64,000 nucleotides of DNA from Strongylocentrotus purpuratus. Lineage: Eukaryota; Echinodermata; Echinoidea; Camarodonta; Strongylocentrotidae. The stretch covers positions 27,169,856-27,233,855 of the forward strand of contig NW_022145599.1 of NCBI RefSeq assembly GCF_000002235.5, given 5' to 3'. Numbering within the stretch: position 1 is the stretch's first letter; each line of letters opens with the position of its first letter. Below, one piece after another: positions 1 through 11,289 of this stretch. A model generated the notes under the pieces. That model did not search any database, was not told the origin of the DNA, and saw only the letters and a program-made list of their open reading frames with translations. The translations under genes and the position numbers were made by a program.

Positions 1-9
1 CCTGACTAG

Positions 10-300
10 ATGCCTGCTTCTTTTTTTCCTTTTTCATATTCTTCAATCTTCATCATCATCTTATCTTTCCTTCTTCTACTTGTCTTTTCTGTCCTCCTCC
101 TTCTTCTCCTTCTTCTTCTTCTTCTTCTAATTATTTTTTTCCTTCTTATTCCTTTGTCCTTCTTATTCTTTTATCCTTCTTTTTCTGTTGTCCTTCTTTT
201 TCTGCTTCTTCATGTTCTGCTTCTTCTCTTTTCTTTCTTCTTCTTCTTCTTTTACTACTCCTCCTCTTCCTGCTACTCTTTTTCATCCTGGTTGTCATAA
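10..300. repeat. Pyrimidine-rich CTT/TTC low-complexity tract
   Basis: The plus strand is almost entirely C and T, with runs of CTT and TTC trinucleotides. The long open frame across it is a by-product of this composition (mostly Leu, Phe and Ser) and is not a gene. It probably lies in a TEFM intron or 5' flank, because the first visible TEFM exon begins at about 628. From 300 to 627 I see no further feature. Confidence 0.75.
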
Positions 301-627
301 AGCTGAAGATGCAAGGTGTGTGCAAAACAGGTGTGGTTAGACAATAATATCAAGGATGCATGTAAAAATCCAGCAGCAGTAGCTCTCTATACTTTCAGCT
401 TAAAAGCTTCCCTGTGGAGTATATGTATCTTAAAAAAGGTCACTACAATAAGAGGGCTGTAAACGAACAAAATTCACAATAAGAAAACCCCCAAAATGCA
501 AAAACAAAAACAAAATGTCTCACTTGACGTTTCAGCATGACCAGCACTCTTGAGTTAAGTTTTCTCTGTTATGATGAAATGGTGAAAGCAACTTTTGAAG
601 ACATACACTTATTTTCCTCTTGGTCAG

Positions 628-3600
628 CAGGCATACCAGAAACCAGCCAGCACATGCTCATCTTCCAGTAATCATTCTATACTCTCTGCACTAGAGGTTC
701 CAGGAGCCCTTGAGTTGGGAGAAGAGGTAGAGGTGGAGTATCATGAAACAACTCTTACACCAGCAGACCAGACTGAAAAACTGGTAAACGTATTGAACAG
801 TGCACCTGAATCTGAGCTGAAGATGGTGAAGTACATCAACTCTAAAATGGCAGCTGGTATCATTGCTCACAGAGAAGAGAAAGGACAGATCAGTAGGCTC
901 GAAGAGCTTTTGGTGATTCCAGGGGTAGGAAGGTGAGATAAAGTTTTATACCAAGACATTAGGGACTTTTAGATTCTGCACGACGAGAACGTGGACTGCC
1001 CTTTTAAGGCACTGGCAGTGACGTCACATTGCCTTAAAAGGGCAGTCCACGTTCTCGTCGTGCAGAATCTAAAAGTCCCTAATGAGAGATACTGACAACT
1101 TAAAAAAAGAGCATACTATAAAATAAAATTATTGTACTGTCACAGTCAGACATTACAAACTTGGAAGAAGTTTTTGAAGCTAAATACATACATATTTACT
1201 TGTATTCCTCTCCCACCAAATTTCTTTCACTACTGAACATGATTATTTCTTTTTAGAGGATTATCTGTCTACATATCTTTATCAAAGGTTGGTGGCAAAA
1301 GAAGACCATGTCCAAGCTATTTTTTTCTGTAACTGAACCACATATAAGATTTAAGCCATCTGATAATTATATCAAATTGATAGCCATACTAGAGCTTGGG
1401 TCTAAAAACTAAAAACTAAAAAAACTTTTGTCTAAGATGGGATTCGATCTCTTGCGTACAAAAGGTGATGTAACTAAAATCACCGCCTTAAACCGCTCGG
1501 CTATCGCTATCGGCTATTTTCTTATATATACATTAAAATGGATTGAAAACGGCTTCGCGTGGTGGATGCTTCACGGCTGCTCCATTAAACAGGCCCTTCT
1601 TTTACTTTTGCAATGCATATTGGCATGAATTTAGATCAAGATCTATCGGCAGATGTTGTTTTTTTGTTTTTGGAAGTTTATTTTCGTCTTCATGTCAACA
1701 ATGCAAGATAAAATTGTCGGTAAGAACGATCGAGATTCAATTGTATTGAAATTACCGACCAATTCTTCGCACACGTACGGTATCCTCGATCGCTCAGACC
1801 ATTTTTTAACATGTAAACCTATGGGGTAACCATGGAGACTGAACTATTTTCCCAATAACCATGGTTACTGGGATTATAGAACTGTTTTAACCATGGTTAC
1901 TGGGAATTTTACAGAAATAGTTGAAGTTTATGAATGCAATTTCGACCAATCAGATGGCTGGATTGTGAGGTATATAATATCTTTAATAGCGTATCGTTTC
2001 ATAGCTACATTTTTATGAGAAGATTATTATCCATATAATTAGATTCCTATACATGTATATATATTGTGTGCGATTATTGAATGTGGGACTTTGTCCGGAC
2101 AATATTTGATTTTTCAGTGATTAAATGATGTCTCATATATATCTCCTTCTGTTCATTTAACTTCCACAGAAGAATTCTGGATAAACTTTTAACAAGTTTT
2201 GCCAATGGAAAGCAGGAGAAAACCAGGACAAGAATCGATCCCCAGAGTACTTCCCATACAGAGCTATCAAATGAAAGATTATCAGTGAGTCAGAAATTCA
2301 TTGGAGTCCTATTGTTTCGAGTAGCTTCCATTTTGCATGTTGGACTTTTTTTTTATACAAGCTCTGTATTAAATGTACAAAACATAATGGGGTGTCTTTA
2401 ACGCTCGAACTTTATTTTAGAAGGAAGTAGGACTGTGTGGGCATCTTTTTTTTATGTAAAGGACAATACTGTAAATCCATAAAATTCTTCAATATTTCAC
2501 TAATTTCAAAAAGTCATTGTTATAATTCAGTCATTTCACAACAAGAAAATTGTGCGGACTCTGGAATACTCACAAAATTGCTGAAATGTATGGCTTTTCA
2601 GTTGTATAAACCCGCTGCTGCATTGAAAGAGCAGTCATTAACAGTATCACAGTCTAGTGTATAAGTCTAGTTAACAACTTCTTAGGCCTAATAATACAAA
2701 TGAAGTGTTTCTCTTTGACAGTCGCCTCCATCTTTTTACTATTCAGGAGGAAAAAAAAGCTCCCCCCCCCCCCCCAACAACAAAAAAGGCCTGTGATATA
2801 AATTTTGTTACTACAAATCTTTTTTTTTGTCATGCATTGTATCAGTATACTCACATAGCACAATATATGTGAACAAATAGGCTTGGCCAGCTATAATAAG
2901 CGTGGCAGCCAGTTGGAAAAAAAATTGCAAAATAGTGAGGCCCTGCCTCCTCCTTTTTTAAAAGTCTGGACGAGAAACACATCACTTTTGTAATTTGGCT
3001 TTATGTCTAAAATGTCTAGTTTAAGCCAAGAAATTAAACTATTTGTGTACTCACCTTGATTTTATAACAATATTTAGGATTAACTTTCAATTTCCTCTGT
3101 AGAGTTTGAAGGATGTTGTAGCAATAGATGTTGGTCTAAAGCACATAGCATGGTTGCACATGGATAAAGACAGATGGGTACATAACTGGCACTGCAAGAT
3201 GATCGAAGGCATCTCTCCTGGAAAATGGGATCCCATCAACTATCTCAGATTTGTAAGTTGGACTTCATTTAGGGAGCGGCTTGTTTCCGTTTAGAACATT
3301 GGATTGTGTTTGGTTCAGTAGTGTTTGGGGTCCGTTTTTATTTTTATTGGACGAAACTCAGGCTTGGGTGTTTACATTGGTACACTTTATATCCTTTTTA
3401 TCATAATATGATTTTTGTTTATATGTGAGTTAGTAGAGTTATTCATTATTTTGCTTTGTTTATCTTGTATGAAACCTGGACATGCTTCGTTACCCATAGG
3501 TATGGGGTTTAAGGAAAATAATACTTCTTGGGTTAAACTTACAGCAAAACATTGTATGATCTGGGTAAGTATTTTGAAATTTAATAATCTGTCATTATTT

Positions 3601-4246
3601 GTTGTGACAAATATTAATTGCCCATTTATTGGCCACTTATGTACTTGTGTTGCATCTAGATTTACATTTGTTGTGATAATCCAAATATTAGTCCCTAAAA
3701 TCAAAGATAAATTGCTTTGGAATACCACCCCAGAAGCACTGTAATTCATCTTCATTGCACTGTAATAAAATGTCTAATGATCCTTCGATCCTGTCGAAAC
3801 AGATATCGGATACAGTAGAAGAGATGCCCAGACCAGATCTGTACGTTCTTGAGCACAAGTCCTTCACCTCCCTCAACAAAGGCACCTTCCAGACCATGCT
3901 CTTTGTGCGCTGCCTGGAGTCCATGCTCTACACCCGTTTGAACTCTGACATTATCGAAACCGGCCAGGCCAAGGCAATATCACTACCACAAAACGTTGTA
4001 GGGAGGCACTTTGATCTGCTTGTAGGGACCCAGCGCAAGAGTGGTCAAGCCCTGGCACGGGCGCTACTGGAGGAAGGCGTTGGAATGAGAAATGCTTGGT
4101 ATCCTGTTCGGATCGGATATGAAAACATGGCCATATTTTGCAACGTCAATAAATACAAGAGGGAACATTTAGCTAACTGTCTCTTGCGAGCAACTGCTTT
4201 CTATGACATCCATATTGACAAGAAGCCAGGTTTTAAACTGACGTAA
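628..4246 (+). CDS. TEFM: Transcription elongation factor, mitochondrial (TEFM), 3' four exons; 5' end outside window
   Basis: Exons: 628-932 (could also begin at 631), 2170-2284, 3103-3252 and 3803-4246 (TAA). All internal junctions are AG/GT and the phases agree. TEFM works in the mitochondrial matrix, where it binds the mitochondrial RNA polymerase and makes it processive. The first visible exon carries a helix-hairpin-helix-like segment (AAGIIAHREEKGQISRLEEL, then VIPGVGRRILDKLL across the junction). The later exons carry the RNase H/RuvC-like pseudonuclease fold: AIDVGLKHIAWLHMD, then PDLYVLEHKSFTSLNKGTFQ, CLESMLYTRLN and the VVGRHFDLLVGTQRKSG region. These are recognisable TEFM signatures. 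The mitochondrial targeting peptide and start codon are not in the window, so the gene is 5'-partial here. No frameshift or stop is seen. The gene is convergent with COX19. Identity rests on remembered family sequence, not on a search. Confidence 0.88.
959..1082. mobile_element. Palindromic MITE, TAGGGACTTTTAGATT family, copy 1
   Basis: This is a nearly perfect foldback in TEFM intron sequence. It starts TAGGGACTTTTAGATT and ends with the exact reverse complement. The arms continue through CGACGAGAACGTGGACTGCC and CCTTTTAAGGCA-type segments to a short centre at TGACGTCA. Outside the ends the sequence is AT on both sides, which would fit a 2-bp target duplication. Related copies lie at 14003-14121 and 23112-23250. 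It has no coding capacity. Confidence 0.85.
1430..1510 (-). repeat. tRNA-like sequence, probable SINE head or decayed tRNA
   Basis: On the minus strand, 1503-1486 reads TAGCCGAGCGGTTTAAGG, a good polymerase III A box of the class II (Leu/Ser) tRNA type. Positions 1449-1439 read GATCGAATCCC, a good B box. Between them is a hairpin GGTGAT...ATCACC where the anticodon arm would be. Its loop is too long, and the acceptor and T stems do not pair well. I therefore read it as a tRNA-derived SINE head or pseudo-tRNA rather than a working tRNA gene. Confidence 0.4.
1800..1977. repeat. Dispersed repeat with CCATGGTTACTGGGA motifs
   Basis: The stretch contains two spaced copies of AACCATGGTTACTGGGA followed by TTACAGAAATAGTTGAAG and CCAATCAGATGGCTGGATT. 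The same order occurs in reverse orientation at about 40790-40905, so this is a dispersed repeat. It lies in a TEFM intron. The remaining intron sequence (1083-2169, 2285-3102 and 3253-3802) shows nothing else I can name, except a poly-C run at 2762-2776. Confidence 0.6.
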
Positions 4247-4505
4247 TGCAGATGTGCTAGAAATTATGTCATAGAATATTTTATGCAATTATCTTCATTT
4301 GAATTGTCGGTTCTCACCATGTATGGTACAGAGGAACCTTGTTATACCTAGTTTTTCTATCCAAGTTCATTGGTTTTTATTGTTTTGTTATCCCTGACAT
4401 CATTTATCATATTTAAAATAATGTATAATGCAATTTCCTAGGTAATAAGAAGTCTTGTTATAACAAGATTCCAATTTAATGCGGTGAATGCATTTTGTTA
4501 AAGAT

Positions 4506-4511
4506 AATAAA
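4506..4511 (+). promoter_or_regulatory. Candidate polyadenylation signal for TEFM
   Basis: An AATAAA hexamer lies 260 bp downstream of the TEFM stop codon and is followed by a T-rich stretch at 4531-4540. It is the first well-placed signal after the stop. No transcript data are available here. Confidence 0.4.
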
Positions 4512-4698
4512 ACTCTAGCCTTTTAAAAACTTTTTTTTTTGTTAAAGAATTGTATTCCTGTACTAAAAATGCACTATTCAGTGTGCATAAGAATGAAATA
4601 TTACGTTGTTAAATTCAGGCCTACATTTTAAATCTTAACCAAGCTTTTGCCTGCATTTAGCTGACAAGCAACAATACAATTATCTTGATTCAACTTTT

Positions 4699-5293
4699 TA
4701 TGCCTCCGCTATGTAGCTAGAGTAGCTAAGTAGCAAGAAGAATTATGTTTTCTGGTTGTCCCATTCTCGTGATCGCGTAATCTCAAGAACTGATTGATGG
4801 ATTACCACCAAACTTGGGTCATGTATATATCTTGTAGAGCCAATGAACTAATTAGATTTTGGGGTCACAAGGTCAAAGGTCACAGGGCTTATTATGTATG
4901 CAAAAATAGCTTGTGATCACGTCATCTCAAGAACCAATTGATGGATTACCGCCAAACTTGGGTCATATCTGTTTCTTGTAGAGCCGATGAACTGATTAGA
5001 TTTTGGGGTCATGAGGTCAAAGGTCATGGGGCTCATTGTGTATTCAAAAATAGCTTGAGAACGTATTGTCAATACTGGCAGATGGATTACTATCAAACTC
5101 AGGACATTTATATATCTTGCAGAGCCAATAAACTGATTAGATGTTAGGGTCATGAGGTCAAAGTTCAAAGGGTTATACATGTATGGTATATGAAAAATAG
5201 CTTTTCATCAGGATATTCTGGAATACAATCAGGCTTGAATGTTGAAATTGCTTCTGTTTTGGTTTGTAAAATCGCTCGTTGGCGGAGGCATCA
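4699..5293. repeat. Tandem array of about 140-bp units with DR1 motifs, bounded by TGCCTCCG / CGGAGGCA
   Basis: The block opens with TATGCCTCCGC and closes with GGCGGAGGCATCA, which are inverse complements. Inside are three diverged units. Each runs through 'atctcaagaac..attgatggattac..caaact..gggtcat', 'cttgtagagccaatgaact' and a direct repeat of AGGTCA. The direct repeats fall at 4870-4882 and 5014-5026 (AGGTCAAAGGTCA) and at 5155-5167 (AGGTCAAAGTTCA). A related array is at 38423-39190. The block is intergenic, about 450 bp after the TEFM stop. Confidence 0.75.
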
Positions 5294-6948
5294 GTCGAAC
5301 ATCCATCTAGTTTCTTCTGAAAAATGTATTTATTCCCCTCTCAGATTCAAAGATTACTACAGGTATACCCTATCTTCACATGCCACTTCATCATCGTGTT
5401 TTGTCTGAAAACCAATTCTCATTTACTTTCACCGTCTGCCTTTTAGCCTCTCTAGTTGTCTGTATACTTCTCGAGTTTATGCATCAGTTGGATAAGTTTG
5501 GGTTTCAGTTATAAAGCTCACCTATGGAATTCTTACCATGGACTCAAGCCAACACAGATACTTTCATACAATTTTGAAAGGTGAAGAAAAAAAAAATTGT
5601 CTAGAATCTTGTAGCTACATACCTTCATAATTTGTGAGTTCAAATGATAAAGGATCAAAATATTTCTTTATGTTAATACAAGTAATGTTATAAAGTTGTG
5701 GTAGACTAACACGTCAAGTGATCAGTGTGAGGGAGCCGGATAGCTTTTAATTTGTTTACAGTCTCTTGCCCTCTTTATTTATCCATTTGCAAGATACCTC
5801 AATCCTTATTATCAGATGTTATGGAGCTTAACATGTTCCTTCTTTGGTAACAATACATGGTTCATTTACATGTACATGTCTTATGATCCCCTTGGCCATT
5901 ATGCTTAGTCAAAGCTGTCAAGTAGCTTTGAAGGAAATCAGAAGAAGACATTTTACAACAAATTTGAAGGGAAAAAAAGGTATTGACATTTTAAGAGATG
6001 AGATCACTAAAGAAATAATTTCAAATTGGAAAGATACACAGCTGTTGAAACACAACTGATCTACTATTCTTGAACAATGACATTGTAGGAATCGCTAAAT
6101 GCAGAATATCATTGCCAAAACCATTTAATGTAATTGCAGGTTATATGAATAAAAGTCATAAGATGCAATAAAATGGAAAATACACCTGTTTATACTATAT
6201 TCAATGCTGAATTTCATTTTCCTTTATTTCTGTACCGAGTTTTGGGGCCAAGGCAACAAAAACCTACAAAATTTCATAATAACAGTTAATGAATTGGGCA
6301 AATAATGTAACTCATTATAGAATAAAGAATTCATGGCTAAGGCACTTTTTTCTTGTACACAGACCCCAACATTTTCACTATGGTGTGGACCTCCAACATT
6401 TTGCCCCAGACCCTTAGGAAAAATGAATGTAGACCGTGAGTAGAGGTCTGTCATTAAACAAATGTGATTCTTTACAATGCTTTTCAAGACGCACCATAGT
6501 ATAATCCACTCCAATCCAGAGTATTTGATATAGTGCCTTTTCCTTGCAGTTACGGGCTCTTCACAACATGCTCCAAAATATATTATAAGGACCACTTAAA
6601 GGAGACAGTCATTGAAAATCACAAATAAGGCCAAAAATTATCACTAGAAACCAGGAAGCGTCAATACAGATGACGATCATATAAGTTTTAGGTCAAATGC
6701 ATATATATCAGAAATAAAAGCACCTCTCAAGATCCGAGATATACTTGTGCTTAACCTGCAAATTTGGTGATGTCGCATCAAACTCCCAAACCTGCGCAAG
6801 CAGACAATGTCTTATAACGAATGAACATATTTTCAGTGTAATTATTTGATTAATTTAAAACATGAATGCATTTCACATCATTTTAAAAGGGAAATGATGC
6901 TGAAGCTGGAAGTAATGATCCTTTGCTGAGAGACATTCTGGGCAAAGA
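5294..6948. other. Intergenic stretch, no gene recognised
   Basis: This is AT-rich sequence between TEFM and COX19 (3' sides facing). The open frames are short, have no recognisable domain and lack exon-like borders. I see no RNA gene. Confidence 0.5.
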
Positions 6949-7495
6949 TTAAAGGAAACCAAAACCTTCATACTAAGTTACTTTTATTGTAAAGTTTAAG
7001 ATGTTTGAAAAATATCAGTGAAAATTTGAACAAAATCGGGCAAGGATTAAGGAAGTAAGAGCTTTTTTAAATTACTAGTCACTAGAGGGCGGTATTCAAT
7101 TTGATGACATCATCTGTAAACAACTCTCCATGCCTTTTGTACATCAAATTTCATGTTTTTCCTTCTTTCTTGTGATTGAGATAATGTACTCCCCTGAAAG
7201 CAAGATATAGAATGCAAAATGATATTCTACTTCACATGTTATGAAGTCGGATCAAGAACACAAATAAATATGAAGAAAACAAAAAAATTGTGAAATTTTA
7301 TGTACAAAAGGCATGGAGAGTTGTTCAGAGATGATGTCATCAAATTGAATACCGCCCTCTAGTGACTAGTAATTTAAAAAAGCTCTTACTTCCTTATTCC
7401 TTGCCCGATTTTGTTCAAATTTTCACTGATATTTTTCAAATATCTTAAACTTTACAATAAAAGTAACTTAGTATAAAGGTTTTGGTTTCCTTTAA
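6949..7495. mobile_element. Foldback element with about 190-bp inverted arms (TTAAAGGAAACCAAAACCTT)
   Basis: The left arm begins ATTAAAGGAAACCAAAACCT. The right arm ends with the reverse complement at about 7495. The arms stay nearly identical inward through CACTAGAGGGCGGTATTCAA, GATGACATCATC-like and CTCCATGCCTTTTGTACAT. The unpaired centre is about 130 bp. No open frame of interest is present. This is a non-autonomous foldback element in the TEFM-COX19 intergenic region. Confidence 0.85.
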
Positions 7496-7930
7496 TGATG
7501 GATTAAAAAAACACTTCAATATCAGCTCACTTTCGAATTGATAAGCCTGCTAAATAAAAATGGATGGTGTTTGTTCCTGTCTGAAACACTGCACATGCAT
7601 TGGGTATGCAGCTGAATGTACAAGGGTGTCTTTTTTTACAAGCCATATTGAAGCTTAGAAAATGTTTGAACATTTAGAGTGAGGCAACAGATCAAACAGT
7701 TGCAATGATGATGGTAAGAGAAACAAGTGAAGAGACAACGAAACAGGCATTGAAAATGTATGCATTGTTATAGGACATTGTATGCTTATGCTAATTTGGT
7801 GCCTTGAGTGACGTCACAAATCTTGGCAGTGTTCGGAGAGCTATTCAAATGCGAAAGTGTGGCTGTATCTTACCGTTATAAAATCGAGGGGAATTCTGAT
7901 AACTTTGTCCGATTTAACCTTCCCTTTATG
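7496..7930. other. Intergenic stretch, nothing recognised
   Basis: This is sequence between the foldback element and the LINE tail. It contains a TGACGTCA octamer near 7810 but no gene or element that I can define. Confidence 0.4.
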
Positions 7931-7936
7931 CAATGA

Positions 7937-8200
7937 TCAATGAACCTCTACTTTAAACACTTTAAAAACACCAAATGTCATACAAATATAGCAATCAAAG
8001 GAATCAATGCTTTCCAACAATATATATAAGTGGGTCTTCAAAGGTTTCTTGAACTGGTCTACACATGTAGCAGTCTTTAGAGTGGTGAGTTGCTTGTTCC
8101 ACAACCTTGCAGCAATGGACGGGAAAGCAATGTGTCCAGCATATTTCTTGGAGAGGGGCCGAGTCAACCTTAATCCAGAGTCTGCCAGAGTGTGTTCCAT
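7937..8200 (-). pseudogene. C-terminal remnant of a non-LTR retrotransposon ORF2
   Basis: The minus-strand frame contains HIAFPSIAARLWNKQLTTLK followed by CVDQFKKPLKTHLYIL. This matches the pattern A-x-x-LWN-x-LP...F-K-x-LKT-x-L that closes the reverse-transcriptase protein of many jockey, CR1 and RTE-like LINEs. Only the tail is present. The upstream reverse transcriptase is absent, as expected of a 5'-truncated LINE insertion. It overlaps no exon of COX19, which ends at 8620 on the same strand. Confidence 0.6.
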
Positions 8201-8619
8201 GCAAGCAGTTATCAGTCTTGTGTAACTAAAGTGTGTCCTGGTTCATATCCCATCCTTGGACACATGTTACACATCTCCTCATTGCAGAGAAAGAGCCAAA
8301 CTAATTTGCTACCACAACGCATTGTCCACTTTGGGCTCAGGTCAGATTTATAATAGACGTATCTTATTTTCTCATCCAATCCTATCACATACATGTAATT
8401 TTGATCACTATATCGGTAATTATATCCAGCAGAGTATAATACATGTTCAAGTAGAAAATGCATACCGTGACATGCCTCTCCCCTCAAAGAGGATGATTAA
8501 AGTGTGATGAAAAAAACCTGGGTTGATCATACCACTAAGTTAAAAATCTATGGAGCAATGCATTTTACAGTAATTTTACTGTAATTCACCAGTCACAGTC
8601 CGACAAATTAAGTCCTATG

Positions 8620-10555
8620 TCATGAATTACTGGCTGATCCTGCTTCTGACTTGCTCGAGTCTCCCAGGTCTGAAAATCCAAGTTTGGAAAACGATTCCCT
8701 CTTCATTAGATCCCTGAAAACAAAGATGATGCAGTAAAAATGGGATACTTTTAGAACTGTACATGTAATGCATGAATCCTCTCTGATTTCCTGAGGCAGA
8801 GTAGGCTGCTGTTCTATTCTTAGACGAAACCATTATAATTTTATTTCACTTGAACCTTGTCAAACATGTAAAAACTGATACAGGGTTCTACATGCATTTC
8901 TGCTTTTGGATTAATGCATACTCAGACCCGTTGAAGATATTATAGTAACATGAAACAAAATTGAATGTAATTTGTATGTGTTACAGGAATTATGTCCATT
9001 GGAGAGGAATCCTTGATAATTCTTGCAAAGCACCTGTAAATTTGTTGTGCATAAGACCTGTACGCATAAAGAGGGTTCTGTGTCACATAAATACAAGCTC
9101 TTTTACACCAGACCAGTCTTGAAACCATTTCCACAAAGTTCTTGTCTTACAAAACAATACTTTGATGTGATGTGAAGGAATTACCAGTACTAATTATGAG
9201 AATTAGTAATTCATGTGAATGGTTGACGACAATATATATTGTTATCAACTTTTAATTTTAATGGCAAAAATGGTAGAAGAGAAACATGTTTGAGTGTCTT
9301 TAAATACCTTTCCATTCTGCATTCCAAATAGTTCTTAGACTCCAGTCTGCACTTGTGATTATCATGGTTATTCTCTCTCAGGCAATCCATGAAGAGTTCT
9401 TTGAATTTTCTGCATTCTCCTGTTGGGAAAACATATACCGGTAGACTTTAAATGGACAATCAAAAAAATCAAATATATATTTGGTTTCAAATTTAAATTT
9501 TAATATCAATATACAACTCCTTCAATTGGACCTCAATCTCCTTGAACGTGTATTGGTATTCCAAAATTTTATTGTATCTTTTAAAGCGCTTTTGTTGCAT
9601 CTTTAATATCTCCCATACTCCTATAGGTATTGATAGACCACACACGCACATTAAGAACCCATTGCACTATTCGTATAAGAGTAGGGGGAAACCCTGGTGT
9701 AATGGTCCACCTGCACACCCCGATCAGGCCGAGTATACGGCATCTGCAAGAATCTTCAGTATTGAAGGAGGCAGATTATCTTGAAGAAGAAGTTTGCAAG
9801 AATTTTCAGTCAATTGAAGGAGGCAGACTTGATCATCATCAGAAAAAGACCTGATTAAAATAAATAGACCATAGTATTTACAACAGAGTCAATTGCTAAT
9901 AATGCATGCGTATTTACCTATAGGCTCTAGCACTGCACTACGTGTTAATAGGCAGCATTTGAACACATGAATATTCAATACACTCACAACACACAAATGC
10001 ACACAATCATGCTGATGCGGCTGATCGGCAAGTTTGACAGTAGACTCACAATTTGAATTTTTAAATTATTCTTTCTAACATCGAATCGCATCGGAAAGTT
10101 GAACAAATTGTATTTTACTACTAGACTCTAGAGACTAGAGTCTAGACCTAGATCCATTTATTTAGGTGTCATCAATTGTCACTAAAGTACCGATTTTGAG
10201 TGAAATGAGTTAAATTTTGTACAGTGGTGTTTGAAATGTGAGAATCAATAGCACAGCTTTTAATACACAGCCAGGATAGTGCACCTATGTGTGCGATGTG
10301 CCCAGCACTCAGCAGCATATTTTTTTTTCATTCAAATTTGAATACCACCTCGAATGCAACACATGGGACCGAAGCGAACATGCAGCAGATTAAGCAAGAA
10401 ACTTAACTATTCTAGTCTAACGTACGTCTAGGCCTATGAATGATTGGAATCAAAGAGAGTGAAAGCGCCTTACCCTCGTGATCCAAAGGGAAACTTCCTT
10501 TTTCTGGTGCTCTTGGTTTAAAGCTTTTCACACCAAAGTTCATTGCAGTCGACAT
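8620..10555 (-). CDS. COX19: Cytochrome c oxidase assembly protein COX19 (three exons)
   Basis: Minus-strand exons in transcript order: 10555-10474, 9419-9308 and 8713-8620 (TGA). They total 288 nt and 95 residues, with AG/GT borders throughout (CACGAGG|GTAAGG, CCCAACAG|GAGAA, GGAAAG|GTATTT, TTTTCAG|GGATC). The protein begins [20 protein letters not shown], very close to vertebrate COX19. It has the twin CX9C motifs [11 protein letters not shown] and [11 protein letters not shown] and ends with a KLGFSDL segment typical of the family. COX19 is a small intermembrane-space/cytosol protein, imported and oxidised by the MIA40 route, needed for copper delivery to cytochrome c oxidase. The length fits the family (about 90 residues in human). 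The exons are short, so a single-frame search would miss the gene. The start is the conserved MSTAMNF methionine. TEFM lies tail to tail with it. Confidence 0.93.
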
Positions 10556-10599
10556 GACGATTGAAGACAAAATATATTACGCAATCACTCGGGGTGGGG

Positions 10600-10607
10600 T
10601 GACGTCA
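10600..10607. promoter_or_regulatory. CRE-type palindrome upstream of COX19
   Basis: TGACGTCA, the full CREB/ATF consensus, lies 45 bp upstream of the COX19 start codon on the transcribed side, in a promoter or 5' UTR position. The same octamer occurs elsewhere in repeats in this window (for example 1019-1026), so chance or repeat origin is possible. Confidence 0.4.
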
Positions 10608-10791
10608 CATGCATGTGTACTGTACGTACGGTTGTCGTTGTTGGTTGTATTTATGGCGTTCAGGCGGAGCGACTTCCAAAGTGGGGGAGGGGGGCACCAA
10701 CAAAACAGGTACTTTCTGGAAGAAAAAAGGGCACCTTCAAAGGGAAATCTCAAAGCGAAAATATACAATGTGTTAGACATTGGTATATACC

Positions 10792-10975
10792 CAGGCACGT
10801 AGCCAGATCAGAGTTTGATGTTTGGGGGAGGGGGGGGGGGGGGGGGGGGAGGGGCACATACATGTAATCGATCAAGGTAAAAAAAAAAGGGGTCTAAAAA
10901 AGTTCAATCGATCTTGGAATTTTTGGGGGGGCACCCCCCCCCCCCGTGCCCCCCCCCCAGGTGGCTACGTGCCTG
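10792..10975. mobile_element. hAT-like MITE, CAGGCACGTAGCCA ends, 8-bp target duplication
   Basis: This has perfect 14-bp inverted ends, CAGGCACGTAGCCA at 10792 and TGGCTACGTGCCTG ending at 10975. The flanks are TATATACC and TATTTACC, an 8-bp target duplication with one mismatch. The inside is dominated by G and C runs. CAGG termini with an 8-bp duplication fit the hAT superfamily. It sits inside the left arm of the 10661-14695 block. Confidence 0.75.
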
Positions 10976-11289
10976 TATTTACCCCTACATTGTGATTACA
11001 TTATCAGGGATGATTTCAATATTTGTTTCACTTTACACATCATATAAGATACTGCTTAAGCATCATACTTTGCAGTTGGGTGTGATGGTCTGAAAATTCA
11101 TTTGCGAGCGATGAAAATTTTAAAGATTTGTGAGGACATCTTATAAAGAGCTAGAAAAAACCTAATCCTAAGTGATGGGGTTAATAATTAGCACATTCTT
11201 TGAACAGTAGACTGAAAAGACCTTTGATAAGTTACATAATCATAACATCTATAACTACGAGCGAGCGTAGCGAGCGAGCTTTTGGGGAA

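Noticed and set aside
10..300. 96-codon frame rich in Phe, Leu and Ser
   Set aside because: The frame exists only because the DNA is a pyrimidine tract. It has no domain or exon border.
3387..3755. Overlapping frames of over 100 codons on both strands in a TEFM intron
   Set aside because: They lie between two well-supported TEFM exons, have no recognisable domain and mirror each other's lack of stops by chance.
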